Assembly: GCA_965660815.1 (NCBI GenBank)
Contig: CBFIBG010000017.1
Coordinates: forward strand, 35,107 to 99,106
Reading direction: 5' to 3'
Origin: Glaciecola sp965660815
GTDB lineage: Bacteria > Pseudomonadota > Gammaproteobacteria > Enterobacterales > Alteromonadaceae
DNA length: 64,000 nt
The position numbers and the translations under genes are program-made. The first letter of the stretch is position 1. Every line of letters starts with the position of its first letter. Positions 51,830-61,998 of this stretch are shown in pieces. A model generated the notes under the pieces. That model saw nothing but the letters and a program-made list of their open reading frames with translations, made no database searches and was not told the origin of the DNA.

Positions 51830-54187
51830 TTACGTTTGCCAAAATGCAGGCGCTAGCCCTTTCATTTCCAATTGTCTATAAAAAAAGAATATCACCAAAT
51901 TGGCGCTGACGTCTGTGTGTAAAGTGTCTTGTTGTAACCATTCCAGCTCCTCTTTACTTGCCTCTTCGGTAGTGCTTCTCAGATAAATGTCTATAAGCTT
52001 TAAACTGTCTAATGTTCTCTGATTCGCGCCATTAGTTACTGCAGCATTTTGCGCTTGATTTAAAATAAATTTAGCGTCATCGGTGTGCGCAGATTGTTGG
52101 CGAATGTATGCATAAACGCCTTTTGCAACGAGAAGAATATCACTATTAATACCGCCGAAACGCTCGAATAAGGCTAAAGATTCTTGCATGTGTTCAATTG
52201 CTTTATCATGCTTTTGTTCTAAAGAGTAAATCAAAGCGTTTAGCATATGGGCTCTGGCTTTCTGTATGCTCTCTCCCTTTAGAGGCACATCTTCTTCAAA
52301 AATTGAAGTGATAAGTTCTTTGGCTTTTCGCAAATCTTGTTTCCAAGCAAGCGTGATACTTGCGTAGTTAAATCTTGCAATGTCACGACCATAAATGGCG
52401 TAAGCTGGATTTTCTTCCATAATGCGAACCGTCTGTCCATATGCATAAGTTGCGTCTTCAAAATTTTTCTCTAACGTTCGCATGCCGGCGAGTTGGCTGT
52501 AGCTAAATAGTCGTTCGAAAGGGTCGTCAAGAGATTCTAGCCTACGTTCAAGAAGTTTAACTGACCGAGCTATATCATCTGGCGCACGTGTTGCCCTGGC
52601 TAGTCGATTTGCATAATTAGAAGCATCAGCTTCGCTAGTCTGAGACCCGTCTCCAAAGAAGGAAACAAGTCGCCTAAATATTTCTATAGATTCTTCAAAG
52701 CGTCCAGCATCAGAAAGCATCATGGCATACACTTCTTCCCCTAACGATACTAATTGCTCAGGACCAAATTTTTCTTTCATCCACGGATCGAAAATGCTTA
52801 AAGCGGCTGCTGTATCTCCTCGGAAATAAAAGTTTCTGCCTATAGCATAACTTAATGCAGCCGCTGTTTTCGAGTCAGATTCTTTTTCTGCAAAAGCTTG
52901 TTCCCACCTTTGCATCAAGAGTTTACTCAAGCGCTCGACATCTTCTTCACCACCAAACGCTCTCATTAACACATCAGAATAGGCTTGCTGAGCGGCAAGC
53001 GTTGCCTCGATTCGACCAAATTGCCAATTGGCTTTTTCCAGTGCAAGTTCAGCTCGAGTTGCCTGAGCAGTCGCATCGTTAGCAAATTTCAAGCTACTTG
53101 ATAAACCGATTGTTAGTGCTAAAAAAGCAGTCGTCGCTAAAGCACTAGAAAGCGGATATCTTTGTAAAAATTTGTTTGCCTTATAGCGCCAGTTCCCTTT
53201 TCTTGCAGTTACAGGCCTTTTATCTATATATGCAGATATATCTTCGCTCATTGCGGTTGCTGACGCATACCTTTGTTTAGGGTCAAACGCTAATGCTTTG
53301 CATATGATCGATGTCAAATCGTGCGAAAGTAATTCTTTGTCTTGTGAAGAGACTTCCATACCACCATTACTTTGACGAATGGGTCGTTTTGCAGTCAACA
53401 TCTCATACAGTAAAACCCCAAGCCCAAAAACATCGGTCTGAACGGAAATCGGTTCGCCTTTTAGTTGTTCCGGTGAAGCCGTTGCCAAGCTTAGTGCGTT
53501 GCTGACACCTTCAGTATTTTCAATGCTGCTTGCAATACCGAAGTCTATCAGGCGGGGCGAACCATCTTTTGCTACTAACACATTGTCTGATTTTATATCT
53601 TTGTGAAGAATTAAATTTGCGTGCGCGTACTCGACCGCTTCACATACTTGTTTAAACAATTCAAGCTTGTGTTTTTGAGTAGAGTTCGCATTTAATGCGT
53701 ACTGATTTATGGGTACACCATCAATAAATTCCATAACCATATATGGTCTTCCATCATGCGTGCTACCTCCATCAATGATGCCAGCAATCCCCTTGTGATT
53801 CAGGGAAGCCAATCGCTGGCGTTCATTTTCAAACATAGTGGCACGGCTTAGAGAAAGTCCTTGAATTATCTTTAAGGCGACAGTTTGTTGGTATAGGCCA
53901 TCTGCTCTAGAGGCTTGATACACAAAACCCATGCCTCCGATTCCAATAAGTTCATCAATTCTCCACGCGTCTAGCCGAGTGCCAACTTCAAGCAACTCAG
54001 ACTCGTTTGCACCCTCGCTCGCAGAGGTTGCTAGAAAATCGGTTCGAGGCTTTATACGTTCAAGCAAACGAGCTATTTCATCCGATTCGCGGGTTTCAGG
54101 AAGTGATTCTATAAATGATGTCAAATCGCTTCCGTCTAAAGTCATGGCGTATTCAATATCAGAAGTAATCTTAGCCCAATCTAACAC
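51830..54187 (-). CDS. Hanks-type Ser/Thr protein kinase with C-terminal TPR region
   Basis: A 785-residue kinase. The kinase domain (about 75-345) has glycine loop GIGGMG (82-87), Lys106 (VALK), catalytic loop HKDIKSDN with HKD at 195-197 (Lys in place of the usual Arg of HRD), DFG at 215-217 and SPEQ. A transmembrane segment follows (about 353-373), then a helical, TPR-like region (about 380-785). The start is GTG after AGAGGTG. Paired tail to tail with the ECF sigma gene, and probably its regulator, sensing an envelope signal through the C-terminal region (inference from the PknT-EcfP model). Confidence 0.9.
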   Translation of the reverse strand: MLDWAKITSDIEYAMTLDGSDLTSFIESLPETRESDEIARLLERIKPRTDFLATSASEGANESELLEVGTRLDAWRIDELIGIGGMGFVYQASRADGLYQQTVALKIIQGLSLSRATMFENERQRLASLNHKGIAGIIDGGSTHDGRPYMVMEFIDGVPINQYALNANSTQKHKLELFKQVCEAVEYAHANLILHKDIKSDNVLVAKDGSPRLIDFGIASSIENTEGVSNALSLATASPEQLKGEPISVQTDVFGLGVLLYEMLTAKRPIRQSNGGMEVSSQDKELLSHDLTSIICKALAFDPKQRYASATAMSEDISAYIDKRPVTARKGNWRYKANKFLQRYPLSSALATTAFLALTIGLSSSLKFANDATAQATRAELALEKANWQFGRIEATLAAQQAYSDVLMRAFGGEEDVERLSKLLMQRWEQAFAEKESDSKTAAALSYAIGRNFYFRGDTAAALSIFDPWMKEKFGPEQLVSLGEEVYAMMLSDAGRFEESIEIFRRLVSFFGDGSQTSEADASNYANRLARATRAPDDIARSVKLLERRLESLDDPFERLFSYSQLAGMRTLEKNFEDATYAYGQTVRIMEENPAYAIYGRDIARFNYASITLAWKQDLRKAKELITSIFEEDVPLKGESIQKARAHMLNALIYSLEQKHDKAIEHMQESLALFERFGGINSDILLVAKGVYAYIRQQSAHTDDAKFILNQAQNAAVTNGANQRTLDSLKLIDIYLRSTTEEASKEELEWLQQDTLHTDVSANLVIFFFYRQLEMKGLAPAFWQT

Positions 54188-54427
54188 TTATCAGCACCTC
54201 TCATTTACGATGGTAACCTAATTAAATTAATCTAGAACAGGTGAAAAATCAAACGCAACCTGTTTGATAATTAAACGACTAAAAAAGATGGTTGTAAGAC
54301 ACTTTAGAGGTTATTTTTGTCAAAGAAATGTGGACTCAAATTGTGATAAAGCTTAACCTTAGGTTTTAGTATCCATTTTGTTTATAGTTTTATAACGTTG
54401 AATAATAACAAGAATAAGGGTTTCATC

Positions 54428-57400
54428 ATGCAAATTCGCTTGCACCAAACTCAATACATGAAATTCAGTTTTGCTTTGATCATACTGTTTGTAACCTCCC
54501 ATTCACTCGCAACTCAATTGTTAAGGGAGCCCGATTTAAGCAATAATCAATTGGTATTTTCGTATGCTAATGATATCTGGGCTGTGGGACTACAAGGCGG
54601 TGAAGCAAAGAGGCTGACTAGCTTTCAAGGTAGAGAGTATGGACCAAAGTTGTCTCCTGATGGCAAACAAGTCGCCTTCACTGGTCAATACGCTGGCAGC
54701 AATGATGTGTTTATTGTTAACTCATCAGGTGGGGAAGTTAAGCGTTTAACGTACCACCCTGGTGATGATGAAGCGGTAGGATGGACACCCGATGGCAAAT
54801 CTGTTCTATTTAGATCGACTAGAAGTAACGCACCACGAGGCTGGGCTCGTTTGTATACTGTATCGGTAGATGGAGGTAACCCCAGTCGTTTGCCCATGAA
54901 TAGAGCTTATGCAGGTTCTTTCTCTGATTCTGGCGATAAACTTGTTTTCCGTCGTCCAGGATATTGGGATAAAGGCTGGAGAAACTACAGAGGAGGGCAA
55001 AACCAGGCGCTTCGAATAATAGACTTATCTAGCTTAAAAGAAACAGATTTACCTTTCGACAATAGTTTCGATATTGATCCTGTTTGGTCTGGGAACACCA
55101 TTTATTTTCTGTCTAATCGCTCTCAAGTAACCAACGTTTTTAAGTTCAACACTTTATCAAATTCGGTGGAGCAAATTACTGACGCAAACGATTTCGATAT
55201 CATGAGCTTTACTGTCGATGGTGATAATCTTGTTTATGAATACTTAGGCGATTTGTACTTAAAACAAGGCGATAGCGTACCTGACAAAATCAACATTGAG
55301 ATAGACGCAAACTTTTATTGGTTGCGTGAGCAATATGTAGACGCATCGAAATTTATCGATTCATACGCACTTTCTCCAAATGCTAAACGAGTCGCATTGT
55401 CAGCTAGAGGCGATATATTCACCGTACCCGTAGAACATGGAACTGCCAGAAACTTGAATAATACTTCTGGCACTCGTGAAGTGTCTCCTGCCTGGTCGCA
55501 TGATGGGCAATTAATTGCTTATTTCAGTGACGGCTCGGGTGAATACCGATTAATCATATCTGACCAATACGGCAACAAACAAAAAGAAATAGAATTAGCG
55601 GAGGAGGGCTTTTATCAGGACCTTCAGTGGGCCCCAAACGATTCTAGACTAATCTTTACCGATCATAAGCAACAATTGTGGATTGTAAACGCAGACAACA
55701 GCTCTTACAGAATAATTGACCAAAACACTACGACTCATCCTGAACCTGATTTGATGGCCAGCTTTTCTCCAGACAGTAAGTGGGTTGCTTACACAACTCA
55801 AAACTCAAATATGTTTAGAGAATTGAAACTCTATTCTGTCGCTAATAGAGAAACCTATAACATTACAGACGGCATGGCTGAGATAAGATACCCAGCTTGG
55901 GACCAAGGGGGTAAACATTTGTATTTTGCCGCCAGTACCAATTACGGCCCCAATGCGGCTTGGTTGGATATGTCCACAATATCGTTCGATCCCACCTATC
56001 ATCTTTATTACGTGTTATTAAACGATAGCGAGCAACCGCCTCTTCCAGTTCGCTTAGATGAAGAGCCGATGCCTGAAAATGACGAAGAGAAAGAAGCAAG
56101 CAATGACAACGAAAATGAAGTTAATATTGATTTAAGTTTGCAGGCATTTACTACCCGCATTATGCCTATTATGTCTAAAGAAGGACATTTCAGTCACCTT
56201 CAAACTGGCCAATCAGGTAATGTATTTTATTTATCCCGATTTACAGATGGCACTGGGAAAACTCAAACAGACTTGTATCGATATGAGCTAGAAAAACGCA
56301 GCAGCACCATGATTGCGAGTAATGTTTCAGACTACAAAATATCAAGTAACAAAGAATCTATTTTGATCAAAAAAGGTAACAACTGGCATGTGTTTGCGGC
56401 ATCCGGAAGCTCTTCTCCAGACGATAAAGTAGTCTCTTTAAACTTACAAAAGCGCGTTAATTTCGCACAAGAATGGCAACAGATTTTCAGGGAAGCATGG
56501 AGATTTCAGCGTGATTACTTGTATGTTGATAATTTTCACGGTGCTGACTGGGATAAGGTATACGAAACGTATTTACCAATGGTGAGTTCAATAAGCCACC
56601 CAGCGGACTTGACGTATTTGCTTGACTCTATGGGTGCGGAAGTGGCCATAGGTCACTCCTATACTAGATTTGGTCAGCTACCCAGTATTGACGCCAATAA
56701 AACTGGTTTGTTAGGAGTCGATTTCACAATTGATGATAGTGGAGTTTCTTTCAGTAAAATATACGATGGAGAGTCATTTTTTCCCGCTCAGAACTCTGAA
56801 GCGCCTTTATCCCACATAGCTCATTTGATACAGGATGGAGACTACCTTTTAGCGATGAATGGTAAAAAAGTTGATCCCACCAAAAATATTTATCAACAAT
56901 TTGAGGGTACGTTGGGACAACACATAACTATTACTGTAGGGAAATCAAATGATGATACAAGCCCAGAAAAGTTTGTTGTTAAACCTATCGCGTCAGACAT
57001 CAATCTACGAAGAAATGATTGGGTTGAAAGCAACATAAAGTACGTTCATGAAAAGTCTGACGGTAAGCTAGCTTATGTATGGGTACCTAATACGGCGGAG
57101 GATGGGTATACCAGTTTTAACCGGTATTTCTTCTCTCAATCGGATAGACAAGGCATTATTATTGATGAGCGATTCAATCATGGGGGCTATATTGCCAATT
57201 ATATTATCGATGTGCTTAGACGAGAATTGAATGGGTTTTTCAATAATCCTTTTAATCAATCTGTGCCAATGACAAGCCCAGGTTCAGGTATTTGGGGCAA
57301 CCAAGTGATGCTGATAAATGAGGTTTCTGGCTCTGGCGGTGACATGTTGCCGTACATGTTTAAACACTATAATTTAGGTCCTTTAATCGGCAAAAGAACT

Positions 57401-57682
57401 TGGGGTGGTTTAGTGGGTATTTGGGGTGTGCCTAGCTTAGTTGACGGCGGATATATCACCGCTCCTCGCTCTGGATTTTATGATCTTCAAGGAGAATGGA
57501 AAGTAGAAAATGAAGGAGTTGCGCCAGACATAGTCGTCGAGCAGTGGACTGAGTTAACTGCAAAAGGAATAGATCCTCAGCTTGATCGCGCAATTGCGGA
57601 AGCATTAAAAGGTATTGATGACAATAAAGACCTAATTAAGCCTCAGCCTAATCCGCCCGTTCGAGTGCCAAATATTAACTAG
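54428..57682 (+). CDS. Tricorn-protease-like S41 peptidase
   Basis: A 1084-residue exported protease from the ATG at 54428 (AAGGG 7 bases upstream, then a signal peptide to about residue 30); a TTG at 54398 is less likely. The N-terminal part is two beta-propellers (YGPKLSPDGKQVAFTGQ and similar PD40 repeats), then a tricorn C1 domain, a PDZ (about 760-860) and the S41 catalytic domain with nucleophile Ser969 in SGSGGDMLPY (equivalent to tricorn Ser965) and the nearby GGLVGIWG. A low-complexity acidic linker (EEPMPENDEEKEASNDNENE) sits near residue 560. It degrades peptides in the periplasm. folA follows after 12 bases. Confidence 0.92.
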   Translation: MQIRLHQTQYMKFSFALIILFVTSHSLATQLLREPDLSNNQLVFSYANDIWAVGLQGGEAKRLTSFQGREYGPKLSPDGKQVAFTGQYAGSNDVFIVNSSGGEVKRLTYHPGDDEAVGWTPDGKSVLFRSTRSNAPRGWARLYTVSVDGGNPSRLPMNRAYAGSFSDSGDKLVFRRPGYWDKGWRNYRGGQNQALRIIDLSSLKETDLPFDNSFDIDPVWSGNTIYFLSNRSQVTNVFKFNTLSNSVEQITDANDFDIMSFTVDGDNLVYEYLGDLYLKQGDSVPDKINIEIDANFYWLREQYVDASKFIDSYALSPNAKRVALSARGDIFTVPVEHGTARNLNNTSGTREVSPAWSHDGQLIAYFSDGSGEYRLIISDQYGNKQKEIELAEEGFYQDLQWAPNDSRLIFTDHKQQLWIVNADNSSYRIIDQNTTTHPEPDLMASFSPDSKWVAYTTQNSNMFRELKLYSVANRETYNITDGMAEIRYPAWDQGGKHLYFAASTNYGPNAAWLDMSTISFDPTYHLYYVLLNDSEQPPLPVRLDEEPMPENDEEKEASNDNENEVNIDLSLQAFTTRIMPIMSKEGHFSHLQTGQSGNVFYLSRFTDGTGKTQTDLYRYELEKRSSTMIASNVSDYKISSNKESILIKKGNNWHVFAASGSSSPDDKVVSLNLQKRVNFAQEWQQIFREAWRFQRDYLYVDNFHGADWDKVYETYLPMVSSISHPADLTYLLDSMGAEVAIGHSYTRFGQLPSIDANKTGLLGVDFTIDDSGVSFSKIYDGESFFPAQNSEAPLSHIAHLIQDGDYLLAMNGKKVDPTKNIYQQFEGTLGQHITITVGKSNDDTSPEKFVVKPIASDINLRRNDWVESNIKYVHEKSDGKLAYVWVPNTAEDGYTSFNRYFFSQSDRQGIIIDERFNHGGYIANYIIDVLRRELNGFFNNPFNQSVPMTSPGSGIWGNQVMLINEVSGSGGDMLPYMFKHYNLGPLIGKRTWGGLVGIWGVPSLVDGGYITAPRSGFYDLQGEWKVENEGVAPDIVVEQWTELTAKGIDPQLDRAIAEALKGIDDNKDLIKPQPNPPVRVPNIN

Positions 57683-57694
57683 GAAAGAGATTGC

Positions 57695-58192
57695 ATGAAA
57701 ATTAGCATGATTGCTGCCATGGCAAAAAATAGAGTAATTGGTATGAACAATAAAATGCCATGGCATCTACCAGCAGACCTTAAGCATTTTAAAGCGGTCA
57801 CCTTAGGTAAGCCGGTCGTCATGGGGCGAAAAACCTACGAATCAATTGGTAAGGCCTTGCCAGGTCGGACTAACATAGTCATTACATCGAATAAATCTTA
57901 TTCGCTTCCAGATGCGAAAGTAGCTGATTCATGCGATAAAGCAATTAAATTGGCCGCTGAGCAAAGTAAAGAAGTAATGATAATCGGAGGCGGAAAGATT
58001 TATGAAACCATGCTTCCTAAGGCCGATAGGCTTTATTTAACCTTCATAGACTTAGCTGTAGACGGAGATACCTATTTTCCTGATTACGAATCTGTGGCCC
58101 AATGGATTAAGACAGATAGTCAGCAAAACTTGAAAGATGAGAAAAATATTTACGATTATGAATTTGTTACGTTAAATAGAAGCGCAACCTAA
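57695..58192 (+). CDS. folA: Dihydrofolate reductase
   Basis: A 165-residue DHFR (E. coli 159) that reduces dihydrofolate with NADPH for thymidylate and purine synthesis. Recognised from MIAAMAKNRVIGMNNKMPWH, the catalytic acid Asp27 region (LPADLKHFK), VMGRKTYESIGKALPGR for NADPH binding, and IIGGGKIYE. AGGAAAGAG precedes the ATG. Confidence 0.96.
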   Translation: MKISMIAAMAKNRVIGMNNKMPWHLPADLKHFKAVTLGKPVVMGRKTYESIGKALPGRTNIVITSNKSYSLPDAKVADSCDKAIKLAAEQSKEVMIIGGGKIYETMLPKADRLYLTFIDLAVDGDTYFPDYESVAQWIKTDSQQNLKDEKNIYDYEFVTLNRSAT

Positions 58193-58234
58193 TCAAGTGT
58201 GTTTTCTTGGCTCTCATCAGTCAACGATTAGGGT

Positions 58235-58762
58235 TCAATGTTGGATTGAAGATTTTGCTAATGAAAAAGAATAGAGATAACCATAGATGGCACTAAATAT
58301 AATCGAAGGGGCGATTGTTAAAAGAATATTGGGTGTATTAAATACAATATTTATAGCGGTGACCGAGATCGCTTGAATGAGTAATGCGGGAATCGGTGAG
58401 AGCATTCGGCCTGGAATGCAATGACCTTTACACTTTTGCTCTGATAGCCTTAGGCCCCTCTTGAACGTCTCTTTTGTTGCACAAGGTTCTTTGGTAATGA
58501 GATTTTTGTTTAAAGTAGGCACTATTAGCGCTAAGCAGAAAGTGGATGAACCATAGCGCTTGTAAAAGTATTCTAATAAAAAAGTAAACACTAAGGTTAT
58601 GCTTCCACTATAAGCGCCTTGGACTAAAGCCGCCCTTATCAGCAGGTATTGATCATCAGTGACGAGACTATTCGCATAGTAAGCCCATAACGCATAGCAT
58701 ATAAAAGCGACCAAACCAGAGAATATAAGCCTAATTAAGATTTTTTGATTCATACTACTCAA
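58235..58762 (-). CDS. Hypothetical four-helix membrane protein
   Basis: A 175-residue protein with four hydrophobic segments (about 10-30, 45-66, 124-143 and 146-168) and a basic, Cys-containing loop between helices 2 and 3 (KEPCATKETF...KCKGHCIPG). I do not recognise the family. It is convergent with folA and lies downstream of the rpoS terminator on the same strand, so it probably has its own promoter or is weakly expressed by read-through. Confidence 0.6.
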   Translation of the reverse strand: MSSMNQKILIRLIFSGLVAFICYALWAYYANSLVTDDQYLLIRAALVQGAYSGSITLVFTFLLEYFYKRYGSSTFCLALIVPTLNKNLITKEPCATKETFKRGLRLSEQKCKGHCIPGRMLSPIPALLIQAISVTAINIVFNTPNILLTIAPSIIFSAIYGYLYSFSLAKSSIQH

Positions 58763-58769
58763 ACATAAA

Positions 58770-58794
58770 AAAGCCGACTTTTGATGTCGGCTTT
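58770..58794 (-). terminator. Intrinsic terminator of rpoS
   Basis: AAAGCCGAC / GTCGGCTTT perfect 9-bp stem with a 7-base loop. On the minus strand it is followed by a T-run, about 95 bases after the rpoS stop. Confidence 0.88.
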
Positions 58795-58886
58795 ATTTGA
58801 AACCGTCAACTTATTTTAGGACGGGACAATACTTAGAATTTTAGCTCACTTGATTAAAAACTGCCTACACAAGCGCTAACTCAAGT

Positions 58887-59903
58887 TTAAAACTGTGAAA
58901 AAATCGACTCTATATTAAGACCTTCATGTTTAAGAATTTCTTTCAAACGTTTAAGAGCTTCCACTTGAATTTGGCGAACTCTCTCTCTAGTGAGGCCTAT
59001 TTCAACACCTACATCTTCAAGGGTAGCAGGCTCGTACCCAAGGAGTCCAAAGCGCCTAGCTAATACTTCACGTTGCTTAGGGTTAAGTACTTCTAGCCAT
59101 TGGACGATATCAGTTTTCATCGTAGCAGTTTCGAAATGCGTCTCTGGTGTATTGTCTGTTTCATCGGCAAGCATCTCAAGCATTGCTTTTGCGCTGTCTC
59201 CAGCTACCGGTGTATCGACAGAGCTAATTCTTTCGTTTAATTTTAGCATCCGGCGCACACTGCTTACGGGCTCACCTGTTGCTTCAGCTATTTCTTCAGG
59301 TGTTGGTTCATGGTCCAACTCTTGAGAAAGCTTTCTTGCGGTTCGAAGGTATAGATTCAGTTCTTTCACTATATGAATAGGCAAACGTATTGTGCGGGTT
59401 TGATTCATGAGTGCGCGTTCTATCGTTTGTCTTATCCACCAAGTTGCATAGGTAGAAAATCTAAAACCTCTTTCTGGGTCAAATTTTTCAACTGCTCGAA
59501 TTAGACCTAAGTTACCTTCTTCAATTAAATCAAGTAACGCTAAACCGCGATTGTTGTATCGACGAGCGATTTTTACAACTAGCCGCAAATTGCTAACAAT
59601 CATGCGTTCACGACTTTCCTTAATGCCAGATAAAGCCTCTCGTGCGAATTTAACTTCTTCTTCCGCGGTCAATAGAGGCGAAAAACCAATTTCATTAAGA
59701 TAGATCTGGGTTGCATCCAATTGCTTGGCTACTGGTTGCTCTTTTGTCGCTTTACTGAAGTCTTCTTCGTCTTTGACGGTAGTGCTACCGCTAAAATCGA
59801 TGTCTTCGTTGAAGTCGCCATCAATCTCCTTATCGGCAGATTCGACTTCAAGTATCTCTGAAGCGTTATCTTTGCTGCTTGTGTCGGAATTGTGACTTAC
59901 CAT
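58887..59903 (-). CDS. rpoS: RNA polymerase sigma factor RpoS
   Basis: Stationary-phase/general stress sigma factor, 338 residues (E. coli 330). Region 1.2 begins DATQIYLNEIGFSPLLTAEEEV, regions 2.1-2.4 include NLRLVVKIARRYNNRGLALLDLIEEGNLGL and FSTYATWWIRQTIERALM, and region 4.2 has EIGLTRERVRQIQVEALKRL. The N-terminal 60 residues are acidic and variable. Located downstream of nlpD, inside which its main promoter usually lies. Confidence 0.97.
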   Translation of the reverse strand: MVSHNSDTSSKDNASEILEVESADKEIDGDFNEDIDFSGSTTVKDEEDFSKATKEQPVAKQLDATQIYLNEIGFSPLLTAEEEVKFAREALSGIKESRERMIVSNLRLVVKIARRYNNRGLALLDLIEEGNLGLIRAVEKFDPERGFRFSTYATWWIRQTIERALMNQTRTIRLPIHIVKELNLYLRTARKLSQELDHEPTPEEIAEATGEPVSSVRRMLKLNERISSVDTPVAGDSAKAMLEMLADETDNTPETHFETATMKTDIVQWLEVLNPKQREVLARRFGLLGYEPATLEDVGVEIGLTRERVRQIQVEALKRLKEILKHEGLNIESIFSQF

Positions 59904-59953
59904 GTTAATATCCTTGCCTTTATGGGCGATTAGAATTTACCCGAGATGAGTAT

Positions 59954-60778
59954 TCATTGTTTGGGTAAATAGATGAAAGGATTGACAGATTTGCCTTTCT
60001 TACGAATTTCAAAATGCAACATAACATCACTCGCGCCTGAGTTACCCATCGTTGCGATTTTCTGTCCTTGCTTAACATAATTCTGTTCACCAACTAAAAT
60101 AGTCTTGTTGTGAGCATATGCACTTAGGTATTCATCACTATGTTTCACGATAATTAAATTGCCATAACCTTTCAGTGCGTTTCCTGCGTAAACCACTTTG
60201 CCATCAGCAGCTGCAAATATGTCTGTGCCTAAGGCACCTCGTATGTCCAAACCTCTCGTAGTGCCATCGCTACCAACAGTTGCAATAGTACTCGATCCGC
60301 TTGCTGGCCAATCCCATCTCAAACCTTTATAAGGTTTTGTCGAGCCTTTGGTTTTTTTGAGTTGTTTTTTTCGATGATTTTTTGCCCTATCTCCACCATA
60401 CGCTTGCTGTGTCCCATGGTCAATAGCATTTTTGGTTGAAACTTGGTCAGTTTGTGCTATGTCAATGTTTTGACTATCATTATTTTTTGCATGTTTTTTA
60501 TCCAAAAGTATAATTTGTCCGACCTTTATATTGTACGGAGGTCTGATATTATTAAGCGAGGCAATCTCTTTATAGTCATTTCCACTGTAAAATGCGATTG
60601 CAAAAAGAGTATCTCCCGGTTCAACTGTGTATCTATCACCGGTAATTTCAGTCAAGTTTTGTGGAGTGGCTAACTTGGTCGACAGAGTTTCAACAGGGGC
60701 AGGCTCATAGCGATGAGAGCAAGAAAGCAACATCAACGACGCAAAAAATATCCATATACAGTTGACGTTTTTATTCAT
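59954..60778 (-). CDS. nlpD: Lipoprotein NlpD (LysM plus degenerate LytM/M23 domain)
   Basis: A 274-residue lipoprotein (lipobox LLSC, Cys20) that activates cell-division amidases. The LysM domain (about 50-92, YTVEPGDTLFAIAFYSGNDY) binds peptidoglycan. The C-terminal M23 domain (about 160-272) has lost metal ligands: TRGLDIRG replaces the HxxxD motif and MLHFEIR lacks the first His of HxH, as in activator (non-catalytic) LytM proteins. It is shorter than E. coli NlpD (379), mainly in the linker. Confidence 0.93.
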   Translation of the reverse strand: MNKNVNCIWIFFASLMLLSCSHRYEPAPVETLSTKLATPQNLTEITGDRYTVEPGDTLFAIAFYSGNDYKEIASLNNIRPPYNIKVGQIILLDKKHAKNNDSQNIDIAQTDQVSTKNAIDHGTQQAYGGDRAKNHRKKQLKKTKGSTKPYKGLRWDWPASGSSTIATVGSDGTTRGLDIRGALGTDIFAAADGKVVYAGNALKGYGNLIIVKHSDEYLSAYAHNKTILVGEQNYVKQGQKIATMGNSGASDVMLHFEIRKKGKSVNPFIYLPKQ

Positions 60779-60787
60779 TAACTAAAG

Positions 60788-61366
60788 TTACCTCATTAAT
60801 AAATAGGCTAATACGCCAGCAACCACTATGCCCCAGCCAATAAATTCAATGTAGTCTTTTAATTTGGCTTCCATAGGAGGACCACCATACTTCATAAACG
60901 CGGCGACTAAAAAAAACCTTGCGCCGCGACCAATTGCTGAAGCGATGACAAAAGGAATAAATGCCATCGAAAGAGCCCCAGCACTTATTGTAAATACTTT
61001 ATACGGGATGGGTGAAAAGCCTGCAATAAAAACGACCCAAACCCCATATTTTGAAAACCACTCTTTAGCGAGTATTAGTTTCTCTTGGTAGCCCCAGTCA
61101 ATGACCAAAGGTTCAATAAAAGATTCAAAGGCGTAGTAGCCTAAAATATATCCAAGTATTCCCCCTACCACAGAAGCGACCGTGGTTACCCATGCAAACC
61201 GCCATGCTTTATCTATTTGACCAAGCACCATGGGCGCTAACATAACATCAGGTGGAATAGGAAAAAAGGTGCTCTCGGCGCAACTCAAGCCCGCTAGATA
61301 TTTTTCAGCGTGTTTGTGTTTTGCCCACTTTAGACTTGTTTCATACAATGACGTGAACAGCTTCAT
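60788..61366 (-). CDS. yqaA: YqaA/DedA-family membrane protein
   Basis: A 192-residue inner-membrane protein of the SNARE-associated (VTT/DedA) superfamily, YqaA branch. CAESTFFPIPPDVMLAPMVLG and FIAGFSPIPYKVFTISAGALSM are the two paired re-entrant/helix motifs. Members serve in membrane lipid homeostasis, probably undecaprenyl-phosphate or phospholipid movement. Its ATG overlaps the pcm stop (ATGA), so it is translationally coupled, and it lies between pcm and nlpD. Confidence 0.88.
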   Translation of the reverse strand: MKLFTSLYETSLKWAKHKHAEKYLAGLSCAESTFFPIPPDVMLAPMVLGQIDKAWRFAWVTTVASVVGGILGYILGYYAFESFIEPLVIDWGYQEKLILAKEWFSKYGVWVVFIAGFSPIPYKVFTISAGALSMAFIPFVIASAIGRGARFFLVAAFMKYGGPPMEAKLKDYIEFIGWGIVVAGVLAYLLMR

Positions 61367-61998
61367 ATTAACTCTCCGGCGACCAAAGGCACAAAATTCA
61401 CGCTGGCGACGGTATTGTCTTCAATTGAATCTGCGGTATGTTTATCTATACATTTTAATGATTGTGACTGACTCCCAACAGGAATAACCAAACGTCCTTC
61501 AACTGCTAGCTGGTCTATCAAGGCTTGTGGTACTTCACTGGCCGCTGCCGTTACGATAATTGCGTCAAATGGTGCTTTACTAGACCAACCCTGCCAGCCA
61601 TCACCGTGTTTCATTTTGACATTATGCAGGTCAAGTTGGTTTAACCGGCGTTTTGCTTGAAACTGCAGCGACTTAATTCTTTCTACACTGCATACTTGTT
61701 CAAAAATTTGAGCCAGTATAGCGGTTTGATACCCTGAACCCGTGCCAATCTCGAGCACCGTTGCGTGGTTATCAATCTTTTCTAATAGTAACTCTGTCAT
61801 TTTTGCCACAGTATAGGGCTGCGAAATTGTTTGACCTTGACCAATTGGAAGTGCGGTATTTTCATATGCTTTATGAGCTAAAGCTGAGGGCAAGAACACG
61901 TGCCTTGGTGTCTCTACTATTGCCCTAAGAACTCTTTCGTTTGCAATTCCCTCTTGCTCGAGCACAGCGGCAAGCGATAGACTTTTTTTAGTTATCAT
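61363..61998 (-). CDS. pcm: Protein-L-isoaspartate O-methyltransferase
   Basis: A 211-residue repair enzyme (E. coli Pcm 208) that methylates L-isoaspartyl residues of aged proteins using S-adenosylmethionine. Markers are RHVFLPSALAHKAYENTALPIGQGQTIS, the SAM site VLEIGTGSGYQTAILA, and FDAIIVTAAASEVPQALIDQL. In most gammaproteobacteria surE lies directly upstream; here it does not. Confidence 0.96.
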   Translation of the reverse strand: MITKKSLSLAAVLEQEGIANERVLRAIVETPRHVFLPSALAHKAYENTALPIGQGQTISQPYTVAKMTELLLEKIDNHATVLEIGTGSGYQTAILAQIFEQVCSVERIKSLQFQAKRRLNQLDLHNVKMKHGDGWQGWSSKAPFDAIIVTAAASEVPQALIDQLAVEGRLVIPVGSQSQSLKCIDKHTADSIEDNTVASVNFVPLVAGELI

